This document shows positions 21,711-32,737 of a DNA stretch of 64,000 nt, in pieces; within the stretch, counting starts at the first letter, position 1, and every line of letters begins with the position of its first letter. The notes below the pieces were generated by a model. That model made no database searches and was not told where the DNA came from. It worked only from the letters and a program-made list of their open reading frames with translations. Both the position numbers and the translations under genes were made by a program. The DNA comes from Siphonodentalium dalli (lineage: Eukaryota; Mollusca; Scaphopoda; Gadilida; Siphonodentaliidae). The DNA lies in assembly GCA_032622095.1 (NCBI GenBank), contig CP136061.1:197886935-197950934 (forward strand), in the 5' to 3' direction.

Positions 21711-23226
21711 CAACGACCATAACAGGCACACGCACACGCAACATGCATTTCTTTTATTTCTATAGATTTTTGGTGATTTATTCCCATAAAAAATATGTAT
21801 GCATTCTTGTTTATTTTCACAAAATATGTAGAGAATTTGAGACCAGACCACGTAACACATTCAGTGGGCCAAACATAAAATTTCCAATCACTTACATGTA
21901 CGTGCAACGATCATGTCATCGATATTAATAAGCTGAAGATGCAATTCGGATGAACTTTTAAAAGCAAACCAAATTATTCTGCTGACAGCTTTTAGTGATT
22001 ATGTCAACTATTATTTGTGACGTCGTGTTCATGCTACGGTCTGTTTCATTGGGATATGAAACGGGTGATCCAATTGGGAGTTGGTCAATCGTCGAACATG
22101 ATTTAGTGAAACACAACCCGGCTATGTAATTATGAACTGGTAACTCGAGTTATGAAATACATGAAGCCCAATAAAGGTGCAAGTCATATGATGAAAATAA
22201 ATACTCATATATATGAGTATGATTATAATGGTTTCATTCGAGGCTTCCTCGTTGTCGACACTGTATGTTTTTCGCCTAATTAGTAGAGTTATCCTTACTT
22301 TTATTATGATATGTAACTTGATAAAAAAACATTGTCTTCAAATTCAACATACTTATTAGAAATCAAATTAATCGAAGGAATAAAACTGGAACGATATATC
22401 TCTGCAGTGGACAGACAGTAAGAATGGACAAGTAAACATAGTTCGGCTGTCGGCTTTATTGCATCGATTGAAGGTTGTTGTAAATTGTTAATTTTGTTGG
22501 AAGCGTGCACACGATCAGAGTATCTAGTGTTTTTGTGTGGAGACCGAAAATGATTTTATTCCATACGCATACACGTGCTTATTTTCGCGAGCTGCTTTCT
22601 CAGTCAACGAAAACTCTAGATATAATGTATATAGTCAACATCAGATGACATGTTTGTTGTTTATGGGAAGGACAATTGTAAAGAATAGTTATAAAAACTA
22701 AATTAAATTGGTTTATTACTTACAAAAATCACACACAACTAAAGAGATGGAGTGGTCATTAATTTATTTGTATTAGATTCACAGCATCGACGTGATCCTC
22801 TCACCCGTACACATATAGTGGACACATAAATCTAGAAATTTGTGCATCTTTTTGCCAGTTCCCATTCGATAGATACAAAATAAACATTAATGGATCCGGA
22901 TATAGTTGATGCTTAAAGCCTTTAAAACCCAATGGTCAGCTATATATTTTGCAAAACGGAACAATCGTACTTTGAAGAGAAAGAAAAGACTTTCGCACAA
23001 ATTTGTCCCTCATGAATATCAGTTTTCCACGAATATGCAACTACTGAGAGTGCATATTCAGTATTCTCTACTAATATCATCACCAGACGAATACAAACTC
23101 AACGAAAAATCAATGAACGAGTGCAAGTATATGACCCGTAACCTAATTACATGACTGTATATGGTAGTTAATTTATATATGCTAGCAATGGGTTAGGAGC
23201 ATAACTTGAAAAACAAATTCGATTAC
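21711..23226. other. Receptor intron, no supported gene
   Basis: Nothing recognisable except a perfect 20-bp palindrome ATACTCATATATATGAGTAT at 22201-22220. Open frames are short and without motifs. Confidence 0.5.
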
Positions 23227-23283
23227 CTGAATTGAATTCGTTATCGTCTGTCTGCCCTTTAGTAGGAGAATTGGTTATCGTCC
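23227..23283 (-). CDS. Short extracellular linker exon
   Basis: This 57-nt symmetric exon (phase 1 to phase 1) lies between a strong TATATTACAG acceptor and a G/GTAATC donor. It encodes TITNSPTKGQTDDNEFNS, a polar Ser/Thr/Asp linker without Cys. Its last base plus the first two of the TM exon make a Gly codon, giving NSG then SVAGG. It fits as the juxtamembrane stalk after the mucin exon. It has no diagnostic domain; the call rests on splice sites, phase and position, so a chance open segment is possible. Confidence 0.55.
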
Positions 23284-24411
23284 CTGTAATATAAAACATC
23301 TTAATAAGACACAACGACTTGTAAAATTCAATGTGGTGATTAGATTACATTTCATATTAATACAAAGTGATGAAATAATTATACTCTGAAAACTCAGTCA
23401 ATTTATACGGAAAATAGAACTAATATTGGATTCACCGGCTATCGAAACCACAACCATTCCACAATGAGACATTTACACCAATACCGCAAATCAAATCAAT
23501 TTGTTATATACATGTAATGTATTATGTTCCTCGTATATATCATGTGATTTAAACGAGTGAAATAAAAAAAAATGAAAATTTCATATCAGATCGCTATTCA
23601 TTATTCTGTTTACACATGTATATGTCATGTTGTGGGTGATAAAAGTTTAGGTATAACCCGTTCTTCATTAAATACTCATCGACGAATAGCTCCCCTTGGG
23701 AAATATTCAGACAATAATTTCAACAAAACGGCCATAGTTTATTGCACTCATGATCTGAACATTTCACACCAATGAATAGGACTCCATCTGCACTTGCATT
23801 ATCTGTTCGTTTTGGCTATCGTCTGCTATTATTTCATAAATATCCATCCAGATGAATAATATACCTGTCCATTGTATACTATTATAACGGGTGAGCGATT
23901 CAATTTAGTAAAGACAGGGTTAATAGAACAGACACCTCGATTATCACACTCATACTATTCAGGTCTCATATTAGATCGATTGTCCGTTTGTGACTAGGAC
24001 GTAGATAGTTATACTATAATGTTAACATGTATCCACGCAGTCATTCTCATATGTATAGATTATCGGCAGCCGACGCGGTTGAAGTTTTCGTCAATGATAA
24101 CCGAGTGCAACATTCATCAAGTGGGCATAGTATTTGAATGCCGGTATATCATGCAGTTTGAAACAATACAATCTAGAGTAGGACATGCTTTCTGCATGAC
24201 TGTGGATTTGTTATCCCGCCACGCGTCTACATTTCGCTATATCGTATGATGTGGAACTGGATTTCAAGTGACTTCGGCCACTTTCATCCAAATACCTGCC
24301 ACCTTTTGCAAACGAAAAAAAAAACCCAAAATAACAAACACACACCTGTATAGTTAATAAGCAAAGACAAAATTTGGTGGACGATATGTTCTTGTTAATA
24401 ACTGAACAAAC

Positions 24412-24666
24412 CATTCGAACTTCCAGTGGACCCCCGTGAGGTGAGTAATGGGGTTGTCGTTTTCAGCGTTGTTGTCTCCCTTGATGCCGTGGTAGTAATT
24501 CTTGTGGTGAGCCCCGCAGTGGTCATTGTTACGGTCGTACTTGTTGTGACAGTAGTCTCTATTGTTGCGGTCGTACTTGTTGTGACAGTAGTAGCTATTG
24601 TTGCGGTCGTACTTGTTGTGACAGTAGTCTCTATTGTTGCGGTCGTACTTGTTGCAACAGTAGAAC
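24412..24666 (-). CDS. Thr-rich mucin-like stalk exon with 12-residue repeats
   Basis: Read on the minus strand from acceptor ACAACAG to a possible G/GTTTGT donor, this 255-nt exon is open in phase 1 to phase 1. It encodes about four copies of a 12-residue unit of the form TTVTTSTTATIE, then Thr-rich non-repetitive sequence (for example LTTRITTTASRE and LKTTTPLLTS). Such stretches are typical O-glycosylated stalks between a domain and a membrane segment. The DNA unit is 36 bp. Other frames also stay open because the repeat length is a multiple of three; the Thr frame is preferred for composition and phase. The donor is weak, so the 3' boundary is less certain. An expanded, frameshifted second copy lies at 25505-25863. 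Confidence 0.6.
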
Positions 24667-24713
24667 CTGTTGTGACAATAGTCTTTATTTTTGTGGTGGT
24701 CGTATATTAAACA

Positions 24714-25500
24714 ATGAACCAAAAACCGCCACCCCAGTTACTATAGATAATGATAGTACAATTGTAAACTGCCACATAGTAAATGAACGCCCAAACAAAG
24801 TTCTGGACCCACCCACCGACTGCGCGAGCGTGAGCGTCCGGCACTCAATGCCACGCATTGATACAACAGTAAGACAGAAACATGGTTTACCGAGCACATC
24901 AAGAGCCATAAAAAGGAGGAAGACTAGGTGAAAATAATGTTCTGCGCACAATGGCTCTCAATGTGTGCGGCCTGGAAAAGAGGTAATTCCATATAGTTAA
25001 TTAACACGTACGACATATGCTTTAGCGAAACCAAGAGTTTTATTGAGGACATGGTGAATATTCCAAATTTTAATATTATTACTTTCAAGGGTAAGAAAAT
25101 GGGTACCGGAATTAGATGTGGAGGTATCATGATATATGCTAAATCTTGGCTCAGTAGTAATATTGTCAGTTCGAAATCTAACTCAAAAAATATTGCGTGG
25201 GCCCGCGTGAATATGCCGGAAAATGAAAACGCGGAAAGTTTTATTTTGAGCTCAGTATACAACCCACCGTCGGGTACACGGTATGCCGATGGCGATTGGG
25301 CTGATTATATATGAGGAAATCTGAGAACTCTAAGACGGGATACATAACCCATCTTACTGGCAGGTGATTTTAACGCAAGAACAGGTAATGTTGATGAAAT
25401 AGATAGCTCTTTAAACCTACATATTCTTCTTATTGAACTGTATATATGTTCTTGTGTAATACTATGTATTATACTCTCCTACGAGGAGGACAATAAAGAT
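24714..25500 (+). pseudogene. LINE endonuclease fragment, copy 1
   Basis: Frames shifted by indels encode ALNVCGLEKR, YDICFSETKS, the block GIRCGGIMIYAKSWLSSNIV, ARVNMPE...SVYNPPSG and LAGDFNARTGNVDEID. These are the EEP (exonuclease-endonuclease-phosphatase) motifs of non-LTR elements, the last including the DFN catalytic signature. There is an in-frame stop before LAGDFN. It ends with a stem CTCCT-ACG-AGGAG (25476-25488) and AATAAAGAT, resembling a non-LTR 3' end. Upstream of it is the mucin array. Confidence 0.8.
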
Positions 25501-25504
25501 ATAT

Positions 25505-25863
25505 ATATTGTTGCGGTCGTACTTGTTGTGACAGTAGTCTCTATTGTTGCGGTCGTACTTGTTGTGACGGTAGTCTCTATTGTTGCGGTCGTACTTGTTG
25601 TGACAGTAGTCTCTATTGTTGCGGTCGTACTTCTGTGACAGTAGTCTCTATTGTTGCGGTCGTACTTGTTGTGACAGTAGTCTCTATTGTTGCGGTCGTA
25701 CTTGTTGTGACAATAGTCTATATTGTTGCGGTCGTACTTGTTGTGACAGTAGTCTCTATTGTGGCGGTCGTACTTGTTGTGACAGTAGTCTCTATTGTTG
25801 CGGTCGTACTTGTTGTGACAGTAGTCTCTATTGTTGCGGTCGTACTTGTTGTAACAGTAGAAC
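25505..25863 (-). pseudogene. Second, expanded copy of the mucin repeat exon (10 units, frameshifted)
   Basis: Ten copies of the 36-bp unit, against four in 24412-24666. The acceptor (CATAACAG before GTTCTACTG) is kept, but one base is missing near 25632, and the segment runs into the LINE tail at 25500 with no donor. It is therefore a duplicated exon fragment unlikely to be used. Unit divergence is low. Confidence 0.7.
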
Positions 25864-25916
25864 CTGTTATGACAATAGTCTCTATTTTTGTGGTGGTGGT
25901 CGTCGTATATTAAACA

Positions 25917-26780
25917 ATGAACCAAAAACCGCCACCCCAGTTACTATAGATAATGATAGTACAATTGTAAACTGCCACATAGTAAATGAACGCCCAAACA
26001 AAATTCTGGACCCACCCACCGACTGCGCGAGCGTGAGCGTCCGGCACTCAATGCCACGCATTGATACAACAGTAAGACAGACACATGGTTTACCGAGCAC
26101 ATCAAGAGCCATAAAAAGGAGGAAGACTAGGTGAAAATAATGTTCTGCGCATAATGGCTCTCAATGTGTGCGGCCTGGAAAAGCGGTAATTCCATATAGT
26201 TAATTAACACGTACGACATATGCTTTAGCGAAACCAAGAGTTGTATTGAGGACATGGTAAATATTCCAAATTTTAATATTATTACTTTCAAGGGTAAGAA
26301 AATGGGTACCGGAATCAGATGTGGAGGTATCATGATATATGCTAAATCTTGGCTCAGTAGTAATATTGTCAGTTCTAAATCTAACTCAAAAAATATTGCG
26401 TGGGCCCGCGTGAATATGCCGGAAAATGAAAACGCGGAAAGTTTTATTTTGGGCTCAGTATACAACCCACCGTCGGGTACACGGTATGCCGATGGCGATT
26501 GGGCTGATTATATATGAGGAAACCTGAGAACTCTAAGACGGGATACATAACCCATCTTACTGGCAGGTGATTTTAATGCAAGAACAGGTAATGTTGATGA
26601 AATAGATCGCTCTTTAACCAATGAAAGTAAGTACATTTTCAAAGGGAGAAGTAATGAAAGTGTTATTGATTATATAAGTACGGATCACGGCCGTCAGGTC
26701 ACAATTGACAAGTGTGTATCCAAAGACAAAGGCCGCGTTGACGGCTATTGGTAGGAGTTTGTGAAACTATGTAGAGTTAC
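25917..26780 (+). pseudogene. LINE endonuclease fragment, copy 2
   Basis: Nearly identical to 24714-25420 (a few substitutions and one small indel) and extends further: GRSNESVIDYIS, VSKDKGRVDGYW, a stop, then EFVKLCRVTHLYI and GGDDKNEGKLTL. The same stop interrupts the frame before LAGDFNART. Together with the adjacent array it forms the second unit of a tandem duplication. Confidence 0.8.
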
Positions 26781-27462
26781 TCACCTTTATATATAAAATG
26801 GACCCGGTGGCGATGACAAGAATGAAGGCAAACTCACTTTGAGTGAACGAATTGTCATATATTACAAGACAGTCAATGCCCCCATGTTATCATTACTATC
26901 AAATTATATAGACGATACAGACCCTACTTTCTTTTGTTCTTTTGGTGGCTCTTAATGCTAAGAGACTGCGCTTGTGTTGTCTTACCAAGAAATCAACGAT
27001 CCAGCATTCGAGCATTGAACAACAGACACTTTTAAAGTAGGTGCGAGTTGTACCGACGCCAGAATATCAGGTTGTCTGTTGATTGCTTAATTACACAACA
27101 CAAGCATACAAAATATATAGAATGTTCTGCTATTGGTGTGAACAGTAATCTACGTGGGCACACCCCTACATGCAACTTACATGTATGCTGCGGCGGGAGA
27201 AACATTGTTACATTGACGAAACAAGAAAACCATAGTCAGAAATGCTAACGCCCTGAATATCATAATATTAGCCATATATACAATATAACAACTATAATGT
27301 GGTGATTGTGAACAATATGTATATAGGTATATACATGTAGGTATTTAGTCCACAGCCTCCTGCGACATGGTCAGATATACTTGCCAATATACACACTAGG
27401 AGGGCGTAATGCTGATATAAGAATGGCTTCAGGTAATGCACTCATGATATGACCTCTCATAA
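26781..27462. other. Degenerate LINE-adjacent sequence, no gene
   Basis: Open frames are short. The first part (to about 26960) may still be decayed LINE; nothing is recognisable after that. Confidence 0.4.
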
Positions 27463-27905
27463 GGATTAATTAAAATACATGTATGGTTCCATGAGGGTAA
27501 ATTAAATTATGGTCACACTCAGAGAGGGTTAATTGAAATATGGTCCGATGAGGGTTAATAAAAATATGGTCCCATAATGGTTAATTAAAATTGCACCTCG
27601 ATTGTTAATTAAAATATCGTCCCATGAGGGTTAATAAAAATATAGACCCATGGGGGAATTGAAATATGGTCCCATCAAGGTCAATTAAAATATGGTAACG
27701 TGACTTAATTAAAGAATAAAGATATGGTCCCATTATGAGGGTTAATTAAAATTAAAATATGGTGTCATCAGTGTTGATTAAACTACGGTCCCACTGGGGT
27801 GAAATACAATATAGTCCCATGAGGGTCAATTAAAATATGGTCCAATGAGGACTAATTATAATATGCCCCCTCCCCCATAAGGATAAATTAAAACATGGTC
27901 ACAGG
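27463..27905 (+). repeat. Minisatellite with GAGGGTTAATTAAAATATGG units
   Basis: About 15 imperfect copies, 25 to 38 bp each, of a unit like GGTCCCATGAGGGTTAATTA plus AAATAT. Copies vary in length by small indels. Ends with a GGGGGGGG run near 27910. Confidence 0.85.
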
Positions 27906-29339
27906 AAGGGGGGGGGGATAATTTATGAACATTCTTCAATTCATATAGCATTATGATATATCCTCGGTACATATAAATAAAAATGATGTTTAGAATTAGG
28001 CCACATTGTATGTTAAACAACCAATGTGAAGGGTTAGTGTTGGAACTTTTCTTAATAACATCTCTATTTTTAGCTCCGATATATTCCGTATATAAAGAAA
28101 TGAAAAGTCAATATTTACACACAGAACGAAGGAATAACGTGGGAATTAGTTAATAATCACCATCCCAATTCATTTAGAATATAACATGCCGATATTTGTC
28201 GCGTATAACTAAATGAAAAAGTTCACTAGACGATATTAAATAACATGTTAAACACCGATATAAACAAACATCTAGTACGATTTATGTTCGAATTAAATTT
28301 CTTATACAATCGTCAAATCGCCGTGCAGTATAATAGTAGATAGCATTCCGATTTATGTCACGTGAAAATAAACGAAAGATGTTCAAATAACAATGCAACA
28401 AAGCAATAGAAACACATAACGGCCATTGTTAATGGTTAACGTGCGAATTCCCGTTAGAATTAATCGCCTCGCACTTCTTTGCACGCAAATAACAATCCAT
28501 GGGTCAATCAAAAATTTCTCGAGAGACGCCCGCTGCATGAAATAATAATGAAAACGACAATAAACGAAATTGAAATTCCCAACTACACCTTTTACCAGAT
28601 TTGGGGTCGCACCACAACTTTTATTACGTCCCAAAAATCCCAATTTCTATAAATAAAAACCCCAGCGCCCATAGGATACCAAGAAACTGTAGATTATTAT
28701 ACACCCGGAGGGCAAAATGAGTCTGATATATGCACGGATGCATTGACACGCCCTCAAAACTTTGATAAAATTATTCAACATTTGGTTGGAAGTTTCAAGC
28801 CTAAAACACCATCAGTAAAAACTGTTGCAAATGATTTCATAGTTTAATATTTCAACCACTCTTTATAGTGGCGTGAAATAGGTCGTGACTAAATTGGCAT
28901 CAGTTCGAAATTCCTAACCTGACAGTTGTGCCCAGTTAGCGATTACAAATTTTCAACAGGTAGTTAGAGGGTGCAAATAGAATTTCACAAGTTAAGGAAA
29001 TTATTCAAAGGAGGTGCAGTTATAAATTCCAGTTATTACACTTCAACGGAGACATCCTAGACACGTCTCTGTAAATACGTTTTAAATGCAACTTTGCTGA
29101 CCGCAATTCTGATATAGATGGGTCAGCTCTCTTATCTTCATATATTTGTTTCAGCCACTATCGCAGAATTGGGCGTTTTATTGTTGACCGTCCAGGAGTT
29201 TAATTAATCGTCCGTTATCACTGGGTTTATATATATATATCTTTAATCCTCCGATAACGAAGAGTGGATAAACATACATATTTGTTTTTTACAAAGAACT
29301 CAAGAACAAACAACAATACGACAGAAAGACAAGTTTGAT
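27906..29339. other. No supported gene
   Basis: AT-rich unique-looking sequence. An 86-codon open frame on the minus strand (28383-28643) has no motif. A short (TA)n run occurs near 29230. Confidence 0.45.
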
Positions 29340-29760
29340 CAACAACAAAGACTACCCTTCATGTTAATAACATATTTACATAGACCTAAGTGCACACATT
29401 CGGGCCATCATGCACATATTACATACTTACATATTTGCAACATGTATGCATCCATTCATGCACGTAACCACATTAACCCCTTACATACTGACGAACACAC
29501 GCAACGGAACGCACAAGTACACCTGTCGTACATATATACTTACATGTGCATCAATCCATACATCCATACATACAAGCCTATTACATACCTACTTTCCTGG
29601 GTACTGATATACAGCCACACAGACTCGTGTACGTATACATGTGTACGTGCATACGCACAGTCACCCATACCCACATATACTCGTTACACATATGCACATA
29701 CTCAAGTACACGGTGACACAACAGTACCCTCGCACATTCATTCAACAACAAAAAATCAAT
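29340..29760 (+). repeat. CA/TACA-rich low-complexity tract
   Basis: About 400 bp of ACATAC, CATGCA and ACACAT variants with few G. The open frames of 133 and 65 codons here (His/Thr/Tyr-rich) are products of composition, not genes. Confidence 0.7.
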
Positions 29761-30051
29761 AAGTCAATATAGAGGCCATATATGGAACTATAGCTTGCAG
29801 CGAGTATATGAATTATAGGATGTAAGAGAAAGTGAAAGACGTTCAAGTAACGCGATGAGCGTTATCATTTTGGAATTGTCCCGACTCTGTTCGCGGGATA
29901 TCAGCATTCCAATTTTTTTTTAAATACTCGCTACATACCATCGGTCCACCCCCTCTATTTACCACAACATGGTGGCGACCAGAGCCTCCAGTCAACAGTA
30001 CGTAATGATTAATCGTTTTCAGCACCGTGATGTCCCTCTGTTAACCAAAAA

Positions 30052-30540
30052 TTATTGCGTTAGTTTACTATAATTTGCCCATAATTTTGCTGTATTTCTA
30101 ACGAAAAATGTGACAAATTTGTATTTATCAAGAAATGGTATCAAGTTATCAGCAATGTCGGGTATGTGCCCCAAAAATATTGCCGCAAGATCTGGTGTGT
30201 TCAGATTGTCCAGCATAATGTAGAAACTGATCCCAAAGTGATCAATTATCTTGTACCATATAACATTTCGAATTTCGCAAACTGATGAGCAATCGAACAA
30301 TATGTGCAGTACTTTGTGTGAATACGGATGCAGACACGCATCACAAACTCCCTTTTGGTCATATGTTGTTTGTGATATTATTCTTCCCACCTGAAGAAAG
30401 TCGTCTTTGAATTGAGGATGCGCACGGCATACGCGCCATAAAAATGACAGCGAAAATTCACTTTGAATTTGACTGAAAATATAGAGCCACGGATCACCAG
30501 AAATTGTTGTTTTCCAAATTTCACTATACTTTGTTAGTGT
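30052..30540 (-). pseudogene. LINE ORF2 C-terminal fragment
   Basis: Minus strand reads SGDPWLYIFSQIQSEFSLSF, LWRVCRAHPQFKDDF, then CDACLHPYSHKVLHILFDCS, a C-x2-C...H...C zinc-knuckle typical of LINE C-termini, and NLNTPDLAAIFLGHIPD. The end resembles that of the split LINE at 19203-19836 (IIFGKVP against IFLGHIP), so they are one family. The 5' part ends near 30540, just outside the inverted repeat. Confidence 0.75.
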
Positions 30541-30704
30541 TTACAAATTTATACAATAAGATTCCAACAGGTATAATGAATCTAAACACTACAAAGCATC
30601 TATGCATTGACCAATAATAGATAGATGTGGGCCGGATCGGCGAAACATCTGCTATGCGGCGGTTCCACCTCTGCTTCCGGCATTTAATCCAACCCAAAGT
30701 CAAC

Positions 30705-30733
30705 ATGGCGGATAGTAATCGAAATGTAACTGA
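30705..30733 (+). CDS. Zinc-finger gene, first coding exon
   Basis: ATG in the context CAACATGG starts MADSNRNVT and then two bases of a split codon before a perfect GTAAGT donor. The exon-2 acceptor at 32021-32023 (TATTTTCAG) restores the frame: Asp, then SDMDGLG. The 5' UTR would lie at about 30622-30704, inside the left arm of the inverted repeat. An inverted copy of this exon, with ATG and donor conserved, lies at 34742-34711 on the minus strand. Confidence 0.6.
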
Positions 30734-31639
30734 GTAAGTATTATGTTTAATAATAATTAAACTATTCTATCATGTAGAATGGTATTTAACGAAGATATGG
30801 AACTCGATACCAATTATGTGAAACAGTAGTTAGTAGGCGAAAAGTTGAACTCAAAATGATATTCTTAAATTAAACGGGAAAATATATGCCAAAACGCGGT
30901 CGGTATTCCGGGGTATTCGCGTAAAAATAATTGTATGCCTGGATATTGGTACATAAGTGTGGTTATTGTGGTGAATCTGATACTCGTACAGCATGTCCAA
31001 CACAATTCTGCCAATAAAACATATTATAATAATAAACCGTATTTTTCCAATATATTTGTTCCTGGTTATTGGCAAAAAATTGACAACGCGCAGGTTAGGG
31101 TTTGACAACGCTGATGCGCGTAACGATATTTTTATAATCAGTCCAATTTCGTGTTCAGGCTGTCGTTTCCGAACAATAACGAAGTGAATCGATCGTATTC
31201 AGACATGGAGATATACGCAGTCAGACACAACACAATATTCCAGAATTTATTGTAGGCCTAATGCTCATAATCATGATAATTGTCCACACATATGAAATTG
31301 GTATCTGTCCATTTTATACATGTTATGCAATGGATTGTTGCCAATTTAGTGTATGCCTTGGTGACTATGTCCATATATTATATCTAATACTATAGAACGA
31401 TCCGTATTACATAATTGAACACACTGAACCAGTCGGTGTAATCATCGATCCGTATATATAAATACTTTTCATAATGCGTTCTATTTCCGACACTGGGGTT
31501 TTCCCCGAGCGCCTTCTCGTGGGGTTTTAACCGGCTGCAGCTTATTGTGGAGATTATCTCTGCGCATGCCCGTTCCCAAAAAGCGGGAACGAAGTTACTC
31601 ACGTAGGGGTACGAAGTGACTCGAATTGGGGAACTTTAA

Positions 31640-31905
31640 AAATGTTTTTGGGCAACTTATTTTAGGTTTTTGATGACTCATTTATTGTAGTTTGTTGTAC
31701 ATTTTAATACAAAATATTAGATGAATGATTTTCGGGGAACTTATTTTATGTTTTTGATGACATATGTATTGAAGTTTGTTGTACATTTTAATAAAACATA
31801 TTTGATGAATGTTTTTTGGGAACTTTAATATTGTATGTACTTTGATGGCATATTTATTGAAGTTTGTATTTATGTACTTTGATGACAATATTTATTGAAG
31901 TTTGT
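31640..31905 (+). repeat. Three tandem copies of an about 95-bp unit in the zinc-finger intron
   Basis: Three diverged copies share the order GGGAACTTATTTTA, TTTTTGATGAC, TTTATTGAAGTTTGT and TGTACATTTTAATA. A separate perfect hairpin with arms CGTTCCC/GGGAACG lies just upstream at about 31569-31591. Confidence 0.7.
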
Positions 31906-32023
31906 AATCGTGATCTGATCGACCGTGTATGTGATAACAATATGAGACATATGAGGTCGATATTTATAACGACTGGCACTGAACATGCATTTGTACTAAT
32001 GTTTTTGTATCTTATATTTTCAG

Positions 32024-32737
32024 TTCTGATATGGATGGACTCGGGTGTGCCCCGCTAGAATCCGACTCGGATTCACCACAAGATACTATCGAGAGTCAAC
32101 AACAACGCAGTCCGATGCCGTCACGCAGCAGGCGAGTTAAGCACAGTCTGGAGACAACGCCGTCGGGTATCCACTACCAGTGTCGAGACTGTGGTATAAC
32201 ATTCGCCAGTCGCGGACACATGATCCGCCACAACAAAAAGCATGAGGGAACGATGATATCATGTCCAGTGTGTCCGAGAAATTTTACGATCAACACAATT
32301 TGAAGGAGGTCGGGTGCTACGGTGCGACGCAGGAGGATGCGAAAAAGAGTACCAAACGAAGAGGGGACTGAAAAAACACAAACTGGAACACACAGGAGCG
32401 CACAAGCATTCTTGTGGGATATGTGGCAAGGGTTTTTCCTATCTAAGCGTGTTTAGCGACCACGTCAATAAAAACCACGGAACTAGACCACACAAATTTA
32501 AGAAGTGTGATGCCTCATTTGCAACCGAGAGAGAGAGCACAGGTCTTTCACGAATCTGTGTGCGGGACACTTCCACTCATCGAATGCGACGTTTGTGGAC
32601 AAAAGTTCAAAGCCAAGAAATACCTCATTGAACATTTGCATATGCATACGTCTCCAAGAAAATACCAGTGTTATCGATGCGGCAAGGAATATAGTCATAG
32701 AGGTAGCATGCTGAATCATGAGAAGAGGAAGCACTGA
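32024..32737 (+). pseudogene. C2H2 zinc-finger exon 2, disrupted by two frameshifts
   Basis: After the acceptor the exon encodes an acidic Ser/Gln-rich N-terminus, then C2H2 fingers: YQCRDCGITF...H...H, ISCPVC (second half broken), LRCDAGGCEKEY...H...H, HSCGICGKGF...H...H, a degenerate HKFKKC finger, IECDVCGQKF...H...H and YQCYRCGKEY...H...H, stop at 32735-32737. The frame changes near 32295 (one extra base; stop TGA in the first frame) and again near 32540. Fingers in all three frames are otherwise intact, so inactivation is recent, or the frameshifts are assembly errors. Nucleic-acid binding is the family role; the target is unknown. Confidence 0.7.

Noticed and set aside
24426-24710. Val-rich plus-strand frame over the 36-bp array
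   Set aside because: The minus-strand Thr frame has splice sites and phases matching the receptor; the Val frame is its shadow.
25616-25913. Cys-rich repeat frame on the plus strand
   Set aside because: Another reading of the same minisatellite; no start or splice context.
29361-29762. 133-codon His/Thr/Tyr-rich frame
   Set aside because: Caused by CA/TACA low-complexity sequence.
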